Positions 11,561 to 22,704 of a stretch of DNA of 64,000 bases are shown here, piece by piece. Below the pieces are notes generated by a model, which saw nothing but the letters and a program-made list of their open reading frames with translations, searched no databases and was not told where the DNA came from. How positions within the stretch are numbered: the first letter of the stretch is position 1; each line of letters begins with the position of its first letter. Position numbers and translations under genes: made by a program. Location: positions 10,100,622 to 10,164,621 of the forward strand of contig NC_049907.1 in the NCBI RefSeq assembly GCF_001411555.2, given 5' to 3'. The DNA is from Juglans regia (taxonomy: Eukaryota; Streptophyta; Magnoliopsida; Fagales; Juglandaceae).

Positions 11561-12160
11561 AGTGCCTACATGTGCAACATACGCCCCGACGCATGCTATT
11601 TTAAACTTTAAATAACATAGTGATAAGAGGCTTATGTTCGTGGTTCTTTTGGAGTAATTTTGCTAGATGCGTCTCTTGTATAGAAATAGTCTTTATTTGG
11701 TCATGCAACCTTTTATATGGAAAGCAATAAATGAATCCTATAGATGGTGCTAAATTGTTCGTGCATTTTTCGATCAAGGGAGAATGTGAACAGTATGGTC
11801 AGATGACCCTCCCCTTTCTTGCCTTCCGTTTGAACTCCTCTTGTAAAATAAGAAATTCCTCACCAGACTCTGTTGGGTCCCGAAGGACTGAGGACACTAT
11901 GGTAATGTGTTAACTTTGCATCTGTTAGCTAGTTGAGAGTGAGTCGTTATTTTTTAAAAATTGAGCTCATGACCATTATCTATGAAGTGACTTTATACGG
12001 GGTATCAGCATGTAGTAAGTTTTGTGAGTGAAGACCACTAGCCATTTTTATCTAAACACAAGTATTAATTTGATAACATGAACAAGATAATGGTGGGGGT
12101 GATTATGTACTCCGCGCTATAAATAGCAACGGAGCATAATAACCTCATAATAATAAGAGT
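11561..12160. other. Intergenic, no gene supported
   Basis: A short open frame at 11731-11913 shows no family I recognise and no splice context. Nothing else with coding or repeat structure was seen. Confidence 0.4.
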
Positions 12161-12330
12161 AATGCTACATACAGTCGTGGAGCGCGCAAACGCCGTGCAG
12201 TCGCTTTGAAAAAGAGTGAGTCCACTATTAAAAAATTAATTTTCTTTTCATGTAGATATCGTATTTATTCATTTCTTTTCAAAGTGATTGCGTGGCGTTT
12301 GTAATCTTACGACTACAACTATCATTTTTC
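12161..12330. mobile_element. MITE, family A, best-preserved copy
   Basis: The inverted ends carry words of the type ACAGTCGTGGAGCGCGCAAA on the left and TTACGACTACAACTATCATT on the right. The core has CTATTAAAAAATTAATTTTC, then TTTTCATGTAGATATCGTAT. The same core and ends recur at about 37711, 42505, 43117, 45221, 46021 and 57681. There is no coding capacity. Confidence 0.7.
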
Positions 12331-12910
12331 TAATAATAATATACTCACGAATGATGGGCAGCACCCCTAGCAAGATTGGGCCAATCTTTGACTGGTTTAT
12401 TTAAAAGAACCCACATGCCCTTAATGGATGAACCAAGTTTTTGTTTAGGGCCACGAGTAGCATGCTCCTTTTATATTATACTTCTCCAATTCCTAACTAT
12501 CAATTGTTCTACCCGCATGCACCAATACAAGTGAGAGCAATAATTATTTTTGGTGTTAGTTTAAGTGTCTTAGTCAATAAATAAAGATGTATAAGCTCTC
12601 AAATCTTTTCCTTCCCTTCTAAATAAGTTGGTGCATGGTGTTAGGTTGGTCCATTTAATTTTGACTGATATGAACCCCATACCCTATTATTTTTTTAAAA
12701 AATAAAAACATTTTATTAATCAAACATGTGTAAATCATCATGCCCACATAATATAATCAGTTGGAATATAATTATATTATTAATTTTTTTTTTTAGCTAA
12801 ATATATAATAAAAAGTGGTCCACCTTTGATGTAACAACACTCTAAAAGCAGTCACTATCAAATGTTTAGATGGCAAACAGGACATGTGCATCAGAATGGC
12901 TTTCCCAATA

Positions 12911-13161
12911 GAATAATGCTACTCTCACCACTCCCGGTCGCTCCCGGTCCCGCTACATTTTTTTATTTTTTTAATATATTTTTTTTTTACTTAATGATTA
13001 AGTAAGTGTTTTTTAATGATATTATAATTTTTTTATTTTTTTAAAAAATATTTTATAGTGTTAAAAAAATACATGTATAAAAAAATAAAATAAAAAAACA
13101 CTACATTTTACACTGAGCGGGACTGAGAGCGGGAGAGGGAGCGGGGGCTGTAGCACGGTTC
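12911..13161. mobile_element. MITE, family B, Mutator-like, with exact 9-bp target duplication
   Basis: The direct repeat TTCCCAATA stands immediately outside both ends (12902-12910 and 13162-13170). The GC-rich ends are inverted: left GCTACTCTCACCACTCC with a CCGGTCGCTCCCGGTC stretch, right GAGCGGGACTGAGAGCGGG and GGGCTGTAGC. The centre is a T/A-rich block containing TTAATGATTAAG. A 9-bp duplication is usual for Mutator-like elements, so this is probably a MULE-derived MITE. Related copies without such clear ends lie at about 35197, 41895, 44785 and 52425. Confidence 0.8.
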
Positions 13162-13309
13162 TTCCCAATAACTTGCTACCAAAATAATCAGAACAAAGTG
13201 TTTAGATCTGGACCGGTTGACATATATTCTTCTCTTCATCTGCATTTGTACCCCATTGTACCAATTTTTATTTATTTTTGTCTTTATTTATTATTTTAAA
13301 AAAATTTAT

Positions 13310-13440
13310 CATCAGCCACTATTCACTACTTCACACCCTATTAAAAACACTCTCATACCTTATGAAACAAAAAAAAAAAAAAAAACTATAAGTATAGAGT
13401 GTGAGAGTGAATAGTAACTGATGTATAGCATTATTCTTAT
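13310..13440. repeat. Dispersed AT-rich repeat (CACACCC..TATAGAGTGTGA), copy 1
   Basis: The segment with CCCTATTAAAAACACTCTCA, an A-run, then TATAAGTATAGAGTGTGAGA resembles 38675-38785 (CACATCCTATAAAAAACATT and TATAAATATAGAGTATGA). The two arms are partly complementary, so it is a likely small fold-back element. Confidence 0.5.
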
Positions 13441-13960
13441 TATTTCTCTTTTGCTTGAAGTTGAAGTGCAACCAAGTTCTAAGATGATTAAATATAAAAG
13501 AATCACTCTCTTTAGAGTTGGTGTGTGAATTTTAAGTTCTTAACACATGTTAAGTAAATCTTATAATATTTATCGACTGTGTAATGTTATTATATAATTC
13601 CTATCATATAACTCAATTTATATATATTTTTTCATTCGTAGCTTTAAAGTTTGAACAAAGATATTTAGTAATTCGAAACCAAAATATAACAGAAGAACAA
13701 CTTGGCCCCTGTAATTTCCAAAATTATAAAGTAAGATGTTGATTTATTTTAATTAATGTATTTTAATGCAAAAATTTAAAAAAAAAAAAACAATCACATT
13801 TAATTGTAAGTCGTTTAAATTTCTGTAGAATTTGATCAGATAAAAGATTTAAAATTAAATTTCTATTGCATGTTGGGTATGTGATCGAGTTTTTTTCTAA
13901 AAATATTTTAAAGCGATTTCCTTCGCCTTAAAAAGTGCGTAGCTGTCACAACAGTTCTTT
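13441..13960. other. AT-rich upstream region of the TBL gene, nothing else seen
   Basis: No coding stretch is visible. It precedes the possible TBL promoter. Confidence 0.4.
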
Positions 13961-13968
13961 TATAAAAA
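13961..13968 (+). promoter_or_regulatory. Possible TATA box of the TBL gene
   Basis: TATAAAAA lies 319 bases before the TBL start codon, which would give a 5' UTR of roughly 290 bases. Other TA-rich words nearby make the choice uncertain. Confidence 0.35.
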
Positions 13969-14197
13969 GTGTCAGTGGATTCATAAAAGTTAAAACTTGA
14001 ATGTGAGGTCAAAACGCCGACGTTCTTTTCGTATATCACACGGTACAAATATCTGACGCTCGAGTCTTTAATATCCACACTCGGCCATAACTCCGCTGCA
14101 AAGAAGCGTAAAGAGACAACACGTCCTTGTAAGCAACCTTCTTCTCTCTTTTACATCCTCAATAATAATTTTTTCATGCTAATACACTATCTCCTCT

Positions 14198-14199
<2 letters not shown>

Positions 14200-14246
<47 letters not shown>
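14200..14246 (+). repeat. (CT)n microsatellite in the TBL 5' UTR
   Basis: A nearly pure CT tract of about 47 bases ends 40 bases before the start codon. CT-rich leaders are common in plant genes. Length variation is likely. Confidence 0.85.
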
Positions 14247-14286
14247 CCCAACTGCTCAGAGATTTCTTGGTTTTTTTCTACACCAA

Positions 14287-17200
14287 ATGGTGAAGGCAAT
14301 GAAACGGGATTCGAAACTGCTGTTATCACTCCACAAACTCAATCATGTCTTTGTGAAGTTTGCTGTCTCATTTCTCTTATTGGGTCTGGCTTTTCGTCTT
14401 TTCTCCTCTGATTCGATCAGGATTTCTTCACAGTTAGAGACACCCCCTGTTTCTGAGAGAAAAACAGAGTCCCCTGTGGTTTCTGTCTCCACTCAGGCGC
14501 CTGTTTCTGCTGTTTCTCCTGTAAATGAAAACCATACATCTGATAATGGTGAGGAACTTTTCCATCGTTTTTTATTTGAAGGCATGCATGAATGAGAGAA
14601 CATGCAAATTAGCTTAGAAAATGGGTTTTCTTTGATTTTTGTTTCCTTCAAGAAAAATAGCGGGCTGGTTTTTTATTGCGTCTTTTCTATTGTTAGAAAA
14701 TAAGTTCTCTCTTCTTATGAGCTTTTGTTTGCTAGCAAACTAGTTTGTCATTTTGGGCACAGATAAAAAAAATAAGTACCTTCCATATTCAGTGGATTGT
14801 TTTCGAGTTTAATTCCAGTGTACTCTCCTTCCTTAAATATCAGTGCCCACTATGATTTTCTATCAGACAATTATGTTGATTTTGTTTTGACGCCATATAG
14901 TTGCAGAAAAGTGTGATATATTCACGGGAGATTGGATAGCTGACAAATCAGGTCCAGCTTACACCGACGAGAGCTGCCATGTGGTTGAGAGTCATCAAAA
15001 TTGTATGAGGAATGGGCGTCCCGATTCAGGCTACCTTTTCTGGAGGTGGCGTCCACTCGACTGTGAGTTACCCAGGTTCAATTCCGAGAGATTTCTAGAC
15101 CTTATGAGGAATAAGTCATGGGCCTTTGTTGGCGATTCCATTTCACGTAACCATGTGCAGTCATTGCTCTGTATTCTCTCACAGGTACACTTTAATCTGA
15201 GTAGTACTTAGAAATATCAGATTTTGGTTGTCATGTTTTCTTCGAATCATGTCTTTATATCTGTTTTGGTTGTTAAATATTCCTTTTTCTCTTGCTTAGT
15301 TGATTGCTTAAGCACTGTAATCATCAATATGTGCTTTACGCTGTCTTCCAAGATTCGGGTTAAAGCTAAGCATCCTTGACTCTTTAACAATTGTGAAAAC
15401 TTTACCACTTTTTCGTTGGCAATAAAAATTGGTGAAAGCATGGAGTGAACAGTTATGGGTTATCAGTGTTAGGTGTCATTCCATGACCAAGACTTCCCTC
15501 TTTCTACAGCACCTAGAGAGCTCTCATGAGCCATTCCTAGAGAGTATTTATCGTGTTGGTTGTGGTTCGACTACTGCTCTGAGGAGGTTGTAATGTCTTG
15601 TCTAAGCAGGTTTACCTATCATGTGGGATGTGGCTTTTCCTGAATGTTAACAGTTTAGTATCGTGGACATTCCTGTTATTGGTTTTTCTACATTTATTAG
15701 CACTGATTGGTTTAGGTTTACTTATCACCAACAAAACCCTAGTTGGCAGTTATTTTGATCTACTCTCCAGATAAAGTAGTCTTTGTTGAGGAATAATCAC
15801 ACATTGACTGTGGACAAGGTCTTGGGCATGTTTATAAGCAATGAGCAATCATCTCTTATACAACCGGTTTTATGAGATGAGTTAGGCCCATAAATTTCAT
15901 CATGGTATCAGAGCATGCCATAGGACGAATGTGGGCCTACACTACTTACCCCGTGACAAGGACCAGAAAAAATACTGGCCTGCACGTGAGGAAGGGTGTT
16001 GAGGAATAATCCCACATTGACTGTGGACAAGGTCTTGGGCATGTTTATAAGCAATGAGCAATCCTCTCTTATACAACCGGTTTTATGAGATGAGTTAGGC
16101 CCATAAATTTCATCATGGTATCAGAGCCTGCCATAGGACGAATGTGGGCCTACACTACTTACCCCGTGACAAGGACCAGAAAAAATACTGGCCTGCACGT
16201 GAGGGAGGGTGTTGAGGAATAATCCCACATTGACTGTGGACAAGGTCTTGGGCATGTTTATAAGCAATGAGCAATCCTCTCTTATACAACCGGTTTTATG
16301 AGATGAATTAGGCCCATAAATTTCATCAGTCTTCAATAACAAAGGGGAGGAAAGAAGCAAGGGAAACCGACTTGTATAATTAATAGTTAACAGCATTTAC
16401 TAGTTTGATTGCCTCTGTTCGAGTTCTTTAATTAGAAATGTTGGTCATTTTACCCTACTTGAACACAATAACGAGAAAAAGGCTGGTTGCAATATGCAGA
16501 CAATTTAAATGGCTGTTTTGTTCCTCTCTCATTTTCATGCGTTGCTGAGCTATGCTCAATATCATCCCCACGAAAAAAGTTTACCTAACTGAGAACAAGT
16601 ACATAGTGGGACAGGACTGTATTGTATGTTCATTCTCAAGAATCTAGACCCCCGGTGTCCTAAAATATTAAGTAATTATAGTGAACATATACTTGGACCT
16701 ACCGCCACCTGACATGGTTGATTGAGTTTGCCGTCTGAAGTTGTTTCTGTTATTGTTGTTTTGTTGACTCCGGGGCATTGAGTGCGTGTCACAGACACTC
16801 TTCGGTTTTGACGATTTGATTCTACAAATAACAATTTTGCCGTCCCACAGGTGGAACAAGCTGTTGAGGTCTACCACGATGAGGAATACCGCTCCAAAAG
16901 ATGGCACTTTCCTACTCACAACTTCACACTTTCAGTAATTTGGACTCCTTTCCTCACAAAAGCAGCCATCTTTGAGGACACGAATGGGGTTTCTTCGTCA
17001 GAAATCCAGCTCTACCTTGACAAACTCGACGAAACTTGGACCAATCAATATAAGAATTTTGATTACATGGTAATTGCTGGTGGCAAATGGTTTCTCAAAA
17101 CGGCAATTTACCATGAGAACAACACCATCGCAGGCTGTCATTACTGCCCTGGAAAGAACTTGACAGAGCTAGGATTTGACTATGCATATCGCAAGGCACT

Positions 17201-17636
17201 TCAGCTGGTTCTCAACTTTCTCACACGTCATGGCCAGAAGGCATTTGTTTTCTTCAGAACTACCACGCCAGACCACTTTGAGAATGGAGAATGGTTCAGT
17301 GGAGGATACTGCAACCGAACAATGCCATTCAAAGACGGCGAGGTTGATATGAGAGATGTGGACCGTATGATGCGTGACATCGAGTTGGAAGAATTTGACA
17401 AGGCTGCTGCAGTAGGATCTGAAAATGGGGTGATGTTGAAGCTTTTGGATACAACCCGCCTTTCAATATTGAGGCCTGATGGGCACCCGGGACCCTACCG
17501 GCAGTTCCAGCCCTTTGCGAATGATAAGAATGCCAAAGTTCAGAATGATTGTTTGCATTGGTGCTTGCCAGGGCCAATAGACTCTTGGAATGACTTGGTG
17601 ATGGAATTGCTGGTGAATGGTGAAAAATACAGATGA
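14287..17636 (+). CDS. TBL25: Trichome birefringence-like protein (polysaccharide O-acetyltransferase family), 443 aa
   Basis: Three exons, 14287-14548, 14901-15184 and 16851-17636, join in frame and encode 443 residues. The start is the ATG at 14287; an in-frame ATG at 14176 would only add residues encoded by the CT repeat. A hydrophobic segment at about residues 23-42 fits a type II Golgi signal anchor, followed by a Ser/Pro-rich stem. The TBL domain starts with EKCDIFTGDW. The catalytic GDS motif is at 165-167 (FVGDSISRNH). The DxxH motif is Asp415/His418 in NDCLHWCLPGPIDSWND. Both esterase-type motifs are therefore present. TBL proteins add acetyl groups to cell-wall polysaccharides in the Golgi. 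Phrases such as VIAGGKWFLK and RTTTPDHFENGEW suggest the TBL23-26 group, so the number in the symbol is approximate and the polymer substrate cannot be told. Intron 2 (1.67 kb) holds a TRIM element. Confidence 0.92.
15784..16328 (+). mobile_element. Complete TRIM retrotransposon with three LTRs, in TBL intron 2
   Basis: There are three 119-bp LTRs (15784-15902, 15997-16115, 16210-16328), each starting TGTTGAGGAATAATC and ending TTTCATCA. Between them are two 94-bp internal segments (15903-15996, 16116-16209). Each internal segment begins TGGTATCAGAGC, a Met-tRNA primer site directly next to the LTR, and ends with a purine tract GAGGAAGGG or GAGGGAGGG. The 5-bp duplication GTCTT flanks the whole array (15779-15783 and 16329-16333). 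The copies differ at only a few bases, so the insertion is fairly young. There is no coding capacity; mobility would need proteins from another element. Confidence 0.93.
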
Positions 17637-18635
17637 TTTTAAGCTTTGGGTTATCTGCGTTTTGAGGGTCCCCGGCTAAGTTGATTATGAATATTTGAGA
17701 TGTGGTCTTCTTGCCATCTGCACATACTCTCCATCGTGTTTTACTCGGATAATTCCTCTACACGTTGATTTATCACAAGCTACCAGGAAGGCATTTTCCT
17801 GACAGCTTTCACTGTTGGGATGCGAAGTCTAAAAATGAGATCGAATTCATTTCATTGTATTATAGCACTAAAAGTTTTTGGCATACCTTAAGTATTTATC
17901 GTGTTGGGATGTAACAACCGAGTTTCAGCATGCTCTAAATGAAATCACCAGGAAGGCCATCCAGGATATCCCTCCCGAGAGAGGAGTATGTAAATATAGT
18001 AAAGCTACAAGGCCGTTGGCATAAGCCTCGACAAGTTATTCATTCTGATCTTGAATCTGAAGTTCCCGTCCAAAAACAAGCACATCTTCCAGAATGGCTA
18101 CCAGATATAAAATGCTTAAAGAAATGGGCTATAATTGGAGCCACAAATACCACGGATGCATTAGAGCACCAAATTCCAACCACTAATGAAAAACCAAAAT
18201 CCAGTTGGTTAAGCCACTTCCAACATTAGGCTGACAAATTGTTGATCGCAGCTGCTCAGACAAAACATTATGAGATTCAATATTCATGACCTTAATAAGA
18301 TTATTTTGAAACAAAAAAGACTTTTTCATTGATTCCCAGTCTACCAAGTCAAATTCAATATTATTCGAATAAGAATTTAGGGCTCAAACGGCAACTTCAA
18401 CACAAGTCATTCTTTGGATTCAGAAATAACTTCTTCATTGAGGTAACCGAATTCTAATATAGCACTTTATCATTAGTCAATTTTGCTTCGGAATCTCAGA
18501 AGTATTATTCAAATAAAAATTCAAGATCCACTATGTGACTAAAAGTTAGTGTGCTTGACAAACATACTCAAGCAAAACACAGACCCGGATACAGCCATAA
18601 ATCACATTGAACACCAACTGTCCACCTCTTTTCTT
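17637..18635. other. TBL 3' region and intergenic spacer
   Basis: The TBL 3' UTR presumably ends in the first 300 bases. An open frame at 17939-18229 (96 codons, with SRISLPREEYVNIVKLQGRW) does not match a family I know. It could be a chance frame or a gene fragment. No other structure was seen. Confidence 0.4.
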
Positions 18636-20866
18636 TTACTTGGTTGCTGGTGGTGCATCTTGCTTCTTTTGCTCTGGCTTAAGGAATGGATCCTGCAATT
18701 TAAAATATGTGAAAGAAAATTAATATCGATCACAATTTCCCAATCAAATTCAGAAAAATTAGAACACCAGCCAGCATACATAACATTGCCGGACTGGCTC
18801 CCCCCTAGGGGTTGGCTCAAGTAGTAAAGGCCTTGGGCTGGGGAATATGCTCCCCCCGGCCCTGAGGTCTAAGGTTCAAATCCCATTTTTTGTAGAACCA
18901 GCTTCGCATGGGTCGTGCCTTTGAGAGTGGTAGATCTTCTAGCACGCTGGAAAGGGCTTCGTGGTTGCACTCAAGTGGATGCAGCTTGGAAGATGGTCCC
19001 TTTGTGTCTCATGTGGTGCATTTGGATGGAAAGGAATGAGCGGTGTTTTAATGACAAGGAGCATACTTGGAGCAACTTTGGAATTTCTTTGTGCACTCTT
19101 TGCTGTTTTGGTTTTCTGCTTTAGTGACTAACGGATCTTCCGTTCAGATTTTCTAATGTCGCTTTCCGTTTCCTAGAATGTACTTGGGTGTTTTCTTTTG
19201 TATACTTCATGTGTACATGGGTTTCGCCTATACATTCATTTCTAATAAAACTTCTTCTTACTTATCAAAAAAAAAAACTTCCAACAGTGTTTAGACATTT
19301 CTAAAAAGTGTGACCCTATAATCCCTCCCCCTCCCCTTACGAGGGCATCCTGCCTCTTTGATTCACCACCGGTATAGGCATGGAGACTCAACGAAAAAGC
19401 ATGCGTTAAGCAAAATGAGCTACCACATAACAGTTTCGAGAAATCTCCTAACCTACATTATACCGTATGAAGCCACCGTCGAGTATAGTATTACAGTGAA
19501 TGGTGCTTAGGCTTAATAGAGGTCAACACTCCCCGTCCTAAGCACCAACAAGCCCAATGTCTGCATTTAGGAAACAATTCGGTCTACTCATCATAGCTGG
19601 TACCCAGGCCTCACTGGCCCTCACGAATCCAATAGCATCTTTAGCTTTATGAGGTTTTCCAACAACCAAAAAGAGCATATGAGGCTCCATTCGTTTCCAG
19701 GAAGCCAAAAGTTTGAAAAAGAAAGAAAGCATGTTGAGCAAGTCTCCATCGAAAGTAGTATCCTAAACATATGGAACAGATGTCACTTTCTATAATTCCC
19801 AAAGTGAGGTGCTTCTATAAATACAGTAGTTATCCTTCCTTTTCAATGTGAGAGGAGAGGCTTCTCTCATATCATTATAAATGTCGAATACTATAAAGCA
19901 CCCTAGGAATCCTAAGCTTTTCAAAATCAATTACCAGAACATTTTTCAACCTATGTTGGTGAAAATAATCAAACCAGTATTACAGGCACACGTAGCGTGG
20001 TAAACTTTAAAGATATATGTATACATATAAGAGGGAGTACCAGGTACACGAAGGAGTACACATCAGAAAAACCTATGTAGAACATGTTATACTTTATGAC
20101 TCAAGAAAATTACATTATCCATTGACAAAGTCACGCATGAATTTGATTAGACAAGAGCCCACCCAGATCCTACCAATAGCCAAAGCTCCATGATCAACAA
20201 ATTAGACCTCAAGACTTTGGAGAAATATAAAAGATGCAATTCCCTATTCAAATCATCATCACACTTGATACTAAACTTAAGAGATCCAATGCAGAATTCA
20301 CAAGGATCACGGTAAGCCGCAAACAGCTCCGGGTATTTCTCGTGAGAAAATAATATAACAACACGTCAGGATTAGAAGCAAAGGAAGGAAAGAGAAAGTC
20401 AAATGTCACGATTTCACCTATTGCTTAAGCCATATAACTACCCAGTAAAACAGCGCAGATTTTACATTTCCAGAGACCCAAACAGTCGGAATCAAATACT
20501 CAAACTCTTGAATGTCTTTCCCTCTAGATTCCGATCAATCACAGTTCCGCTTATAGTAACATAAACGATACTAAATTTCAAAACCCTAACTTTCTAATCA
20601 ACTCAGCCAGTCCCGATCTAACCCAGTAAGAAGAGGCCTTCAATCAAACAAAAATAACTCATTTGAGTCTATGAAAAAAATAGAGGATCTGAAAAGAAAA
20701 GATAGAGACATTAAGATAACACAATCGAAATTTCATCCCAGAAAGAAAAAGATGATAGAGCTTTTACGTGCTCGAAGAAGACGAAGTTGGCAACGACCAC
20801 AGCGCCGACTATGCCGCCGAGAATTGCTACTGGGCCAGTAAGGAGACTCCATTTCCTGTAGATCAT
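18636..20866 (-). CDS. Small single-span membrane protein, 51 aa, two exons
   Basis: Exon 1 is 20866-20768 (33 codons, ATG at 20866-20864, with a good AGAAAATG context). Exon 2 is 18692-18636, ending TAA. The donor GTAAAA and the acceptor TTGCAG are both normal and the junction is in phase. The protein starts MIYRKWSLLTGPVAILGGIV, has one hydrophobic helix at about residues 8-31, then a charged tail DPFLKPEQKKQDAPPATK. I believe this is a conserved small plant protein. Its size and single helix resemble accessory subunits of mitochondrial inner-membrane complexes, but I cannot name it. The long intron (2.1 kb) carries a SINE/LINE chimera. A short-ORF filter would probably miss this gene. Confidence 0.75.
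18808..19270 (+). mobile_element. Chimeric retroelement: tRNA-derived SINE head joined to a LINE 3' end
   Basis: The head, 18808-18884, resembles a tRNA: a box-A-like TGGCTCAAGTAGT at 18813-18825 and a box B GGTTCAAATCC at 18873-18883. From about 18894 the sequence becomes a LINE ORF2 C-terminus, with the reading frame to 19122 containing PLRVVDLLARW, WKMVPLCLMWC and RNERCFNDKEHTW. This matches the end of the LINE at 1-1134 position by position. A LINE 3' UTR and an A-tail at about 19267-19277 follow. It sits in the intron of the 51-aa gene, on the opposite strand. No clear target duplication was found. Confidence 0.7.
19278..20767. other. Rest of the intron of the 51-aa gene
   Basis: An open frame at 19538-19741 on the minus strand (KRMEPHMLFLVVGKPHKAKD) looks protein-like but I cannot assign it. 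It may be a gene fragment. No other structure was recognised. Confidence 0.4.
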
Positions 20867-20979
20867 TTTCTTCTACTTCTCGTTCTTAGCGATTTCTCTT
20901 CTTCTGCGATATTATACGTAGCGGGTGGCTGGGTCTGGTTCTCCTCTGTCCCTCGCATAATCTTTTAAGAGTGGGAAAA

Positions 20980-21392
20980 GGCCAGGCCCTGTAGCTTTTG
21001 GGCCGGGATCGGGCTTTGCTTGATACTAAGCAGGGAAGCTCTTAGGGCCAGTAATGTACTTGAAGAATTTGTCAATCAGCTTACAAACGTATATTCACTC
21101 GTGGTAACATATTACAAATGTATATGTTACGGACGTGTTTCGAATTTCTGCTAACGACTTTTAGTAACCTGCAACAAGAAAATGAGATAGGTTAGGTGTG
21201 GTAAGAGACACCTTCGATGAATAGAGTGTGGAGAGTGTTTTTAATTCTCAGATGGTTTAGAAGTTAAATCAATTGTGTTCTTTGAACTCTATTTATATAG
21301 TCTAAGCACGTGATGAGAATGGTTTGCCTCATGGCTTGACATTCTCCAATCCTTGGTAGGGCTTCGGATCCGCTGCTACGCTGGAGGAAATT
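20980..21392. other. Spacer upstream of the 51-aa gene, no gene seen
   Basis: It lies between the 5' side of the minus-strand 51-aa gene and the left edge of the candidate MULE. Promoter elements are presumably here but none stands out. Confidence 0.35.
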
Positions 21393-21535
21393 AATATACT
21401 TGAGTTCTACTATACAGGTGCCTACTGTTCATCCATCCACCGCACTCCATCCGACGTGTATTTTATTTTTTTTTTTTTTATTTTTAATGCAAACATGCGT
21501 TTCCCTTTTTAGTTTGATTTCAATTCCCCCCCCCC

Positions 21536-21790
21536 GACCCGCGTTCGTCTCCTTGCTTCGTCTCCCGCGTCGCCTGCGTCGCCCGCATCGCCCGCGTTCT
21601 GCTTCGTCGCCCTGTCTGCGTCATCTCCCGCGTTCTACTCAGCCTGCTTCGTCTACCTGCTTCGTCGCCCTGCTTCGTCTCCTTCCCCCGCGTTCTGCTT
21701 CGTCTCCCTTCCCCCGCGTTCTGCTTCGTCTCCCTGCGTCGTTCCCCCGCGTTCTGCGTCGTCTCCTTCCCCCGCGTTCTCTCCTCCACT
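21536..21790. repeat. GC-rich minisatellite, CGCGTTCTGCTTCGTCTCC units
   Basis: Variable units of about 15-30 bases repeat words such as CCCGCGTTCTGCTTCGTC and CCTGCTTCGTC. It is preceded by a C-run at 21526-21535. The arginine-rich or serine-rich open frames here come from the repeat itself. It lies near the left end of the candidate MULE. Confidence 0.75.
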
Positions 21791-22209
21791 CCCCCAGCTG
21801 GTGTCCTTTCGCCGCCGGCCTCACCCTCTGCCAGCCCCGTGCGTCTCCATCACTCCGGAAGTGCGTGGGTGGCTCCATCACGGCGTATAGCACCGAGTGA
21901 CTCACAGTAACCACCGAGTGCGTGGCTCCTCCACTGGGTTGCTGCTGCCGAGAGCCACTGTAAGGGTAAGAAATAAAAGAGAATGGGTTTTTATTTTTCT
22001 CTTTTTATTCCTGTTTTAATCTGTGTTTTCAACATTCTGTACAGATACTCTGGCCCCATGTTTGCGTAAACCACCCACCAACAAGAAGGAGATAGATAGG
22101 AGGTATTTGAACGGCACCTCCACTATATTAAGCAATGCCCAATTGATTTTTGATATTGTTGTATTTTATTTTGTTTTTTCAACATGCCCAATCAGTAGCA
22201 GTTGCGTGA

Positions 22210-22704
22210 CTTCTCCAAATAAAAATTTCAAAATGATATTTCAAACATCTTAATTGTTTGTTTGGTTTTTTTTTTATATGTATTTATAAATATCCTAAAA
22301 AGACATGAACTTGATGATAATGATATAAGAGGATAAGGATATCTAGTCAAAGAAAAAAACAAACAAACAATAAAGATGTTTGAAATATCATTTTGAAATT
22401 TTTATTTGGAGAAGATACTTACATAAAAAGAGAACTAGAGATTGAATAATATTATCTAATGAACAACACATTTGGAAAAGGTCTTTGTTTTTTTTTTATA
22501 TGGATTTATAAATACCCTAAAAAGACATGAACTTGATGATAATGATATAAGAGGATAAGGATATCTAGTCAAAGAAAAAAACAAACAAACAATAAAGATG
22601 TTTGAAATATCATTTTGAAATTTTTATTTGGAGAAGATACTTACATAAAAAGAGAACTAGAGATTGAATAATATTATCTAATGAACAACACATTTGGAAA
22701 AGGT
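22210..22704. repeat. Long inverted repeat whose right arm is tandemly duplicated (222-bp units)
   Basis: The arm at about 22210-22274 (CTTCTCCAAATAAAAATTTC and on) is almost a perfect reverse complement of 22351-22414. The block 22261-22482 is then repeated at 22483-22704 with few changes, giving a second right arm at 22573-22636. The RNA could fold into alternative hairpins of about 64 bp with loops of roughly 75 or 300 bases. It lies upstream of the FRS coding exons. Confidence 0.85.

Noticed and set aside
14176..14286. Upstream in-frame ATG for the TBL gene
   Set aside because: It would add a leader coded by the CT microsatellite; the ATG at 14287 gives the normal basic N-terminus and signal anchor.
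18808..18884. Functional tRNA gene
   Set aside because: The box A/B-like words are present, but the anticodon arm and acceptor pairing do not hold up and it runs into LINE sequence.
21520..21914. Arginine-rich open frames on the minus strand and a serine-rich one on +
   Set aside because: They are translations of the GC-rich minisatellite and have no domain or splice context.
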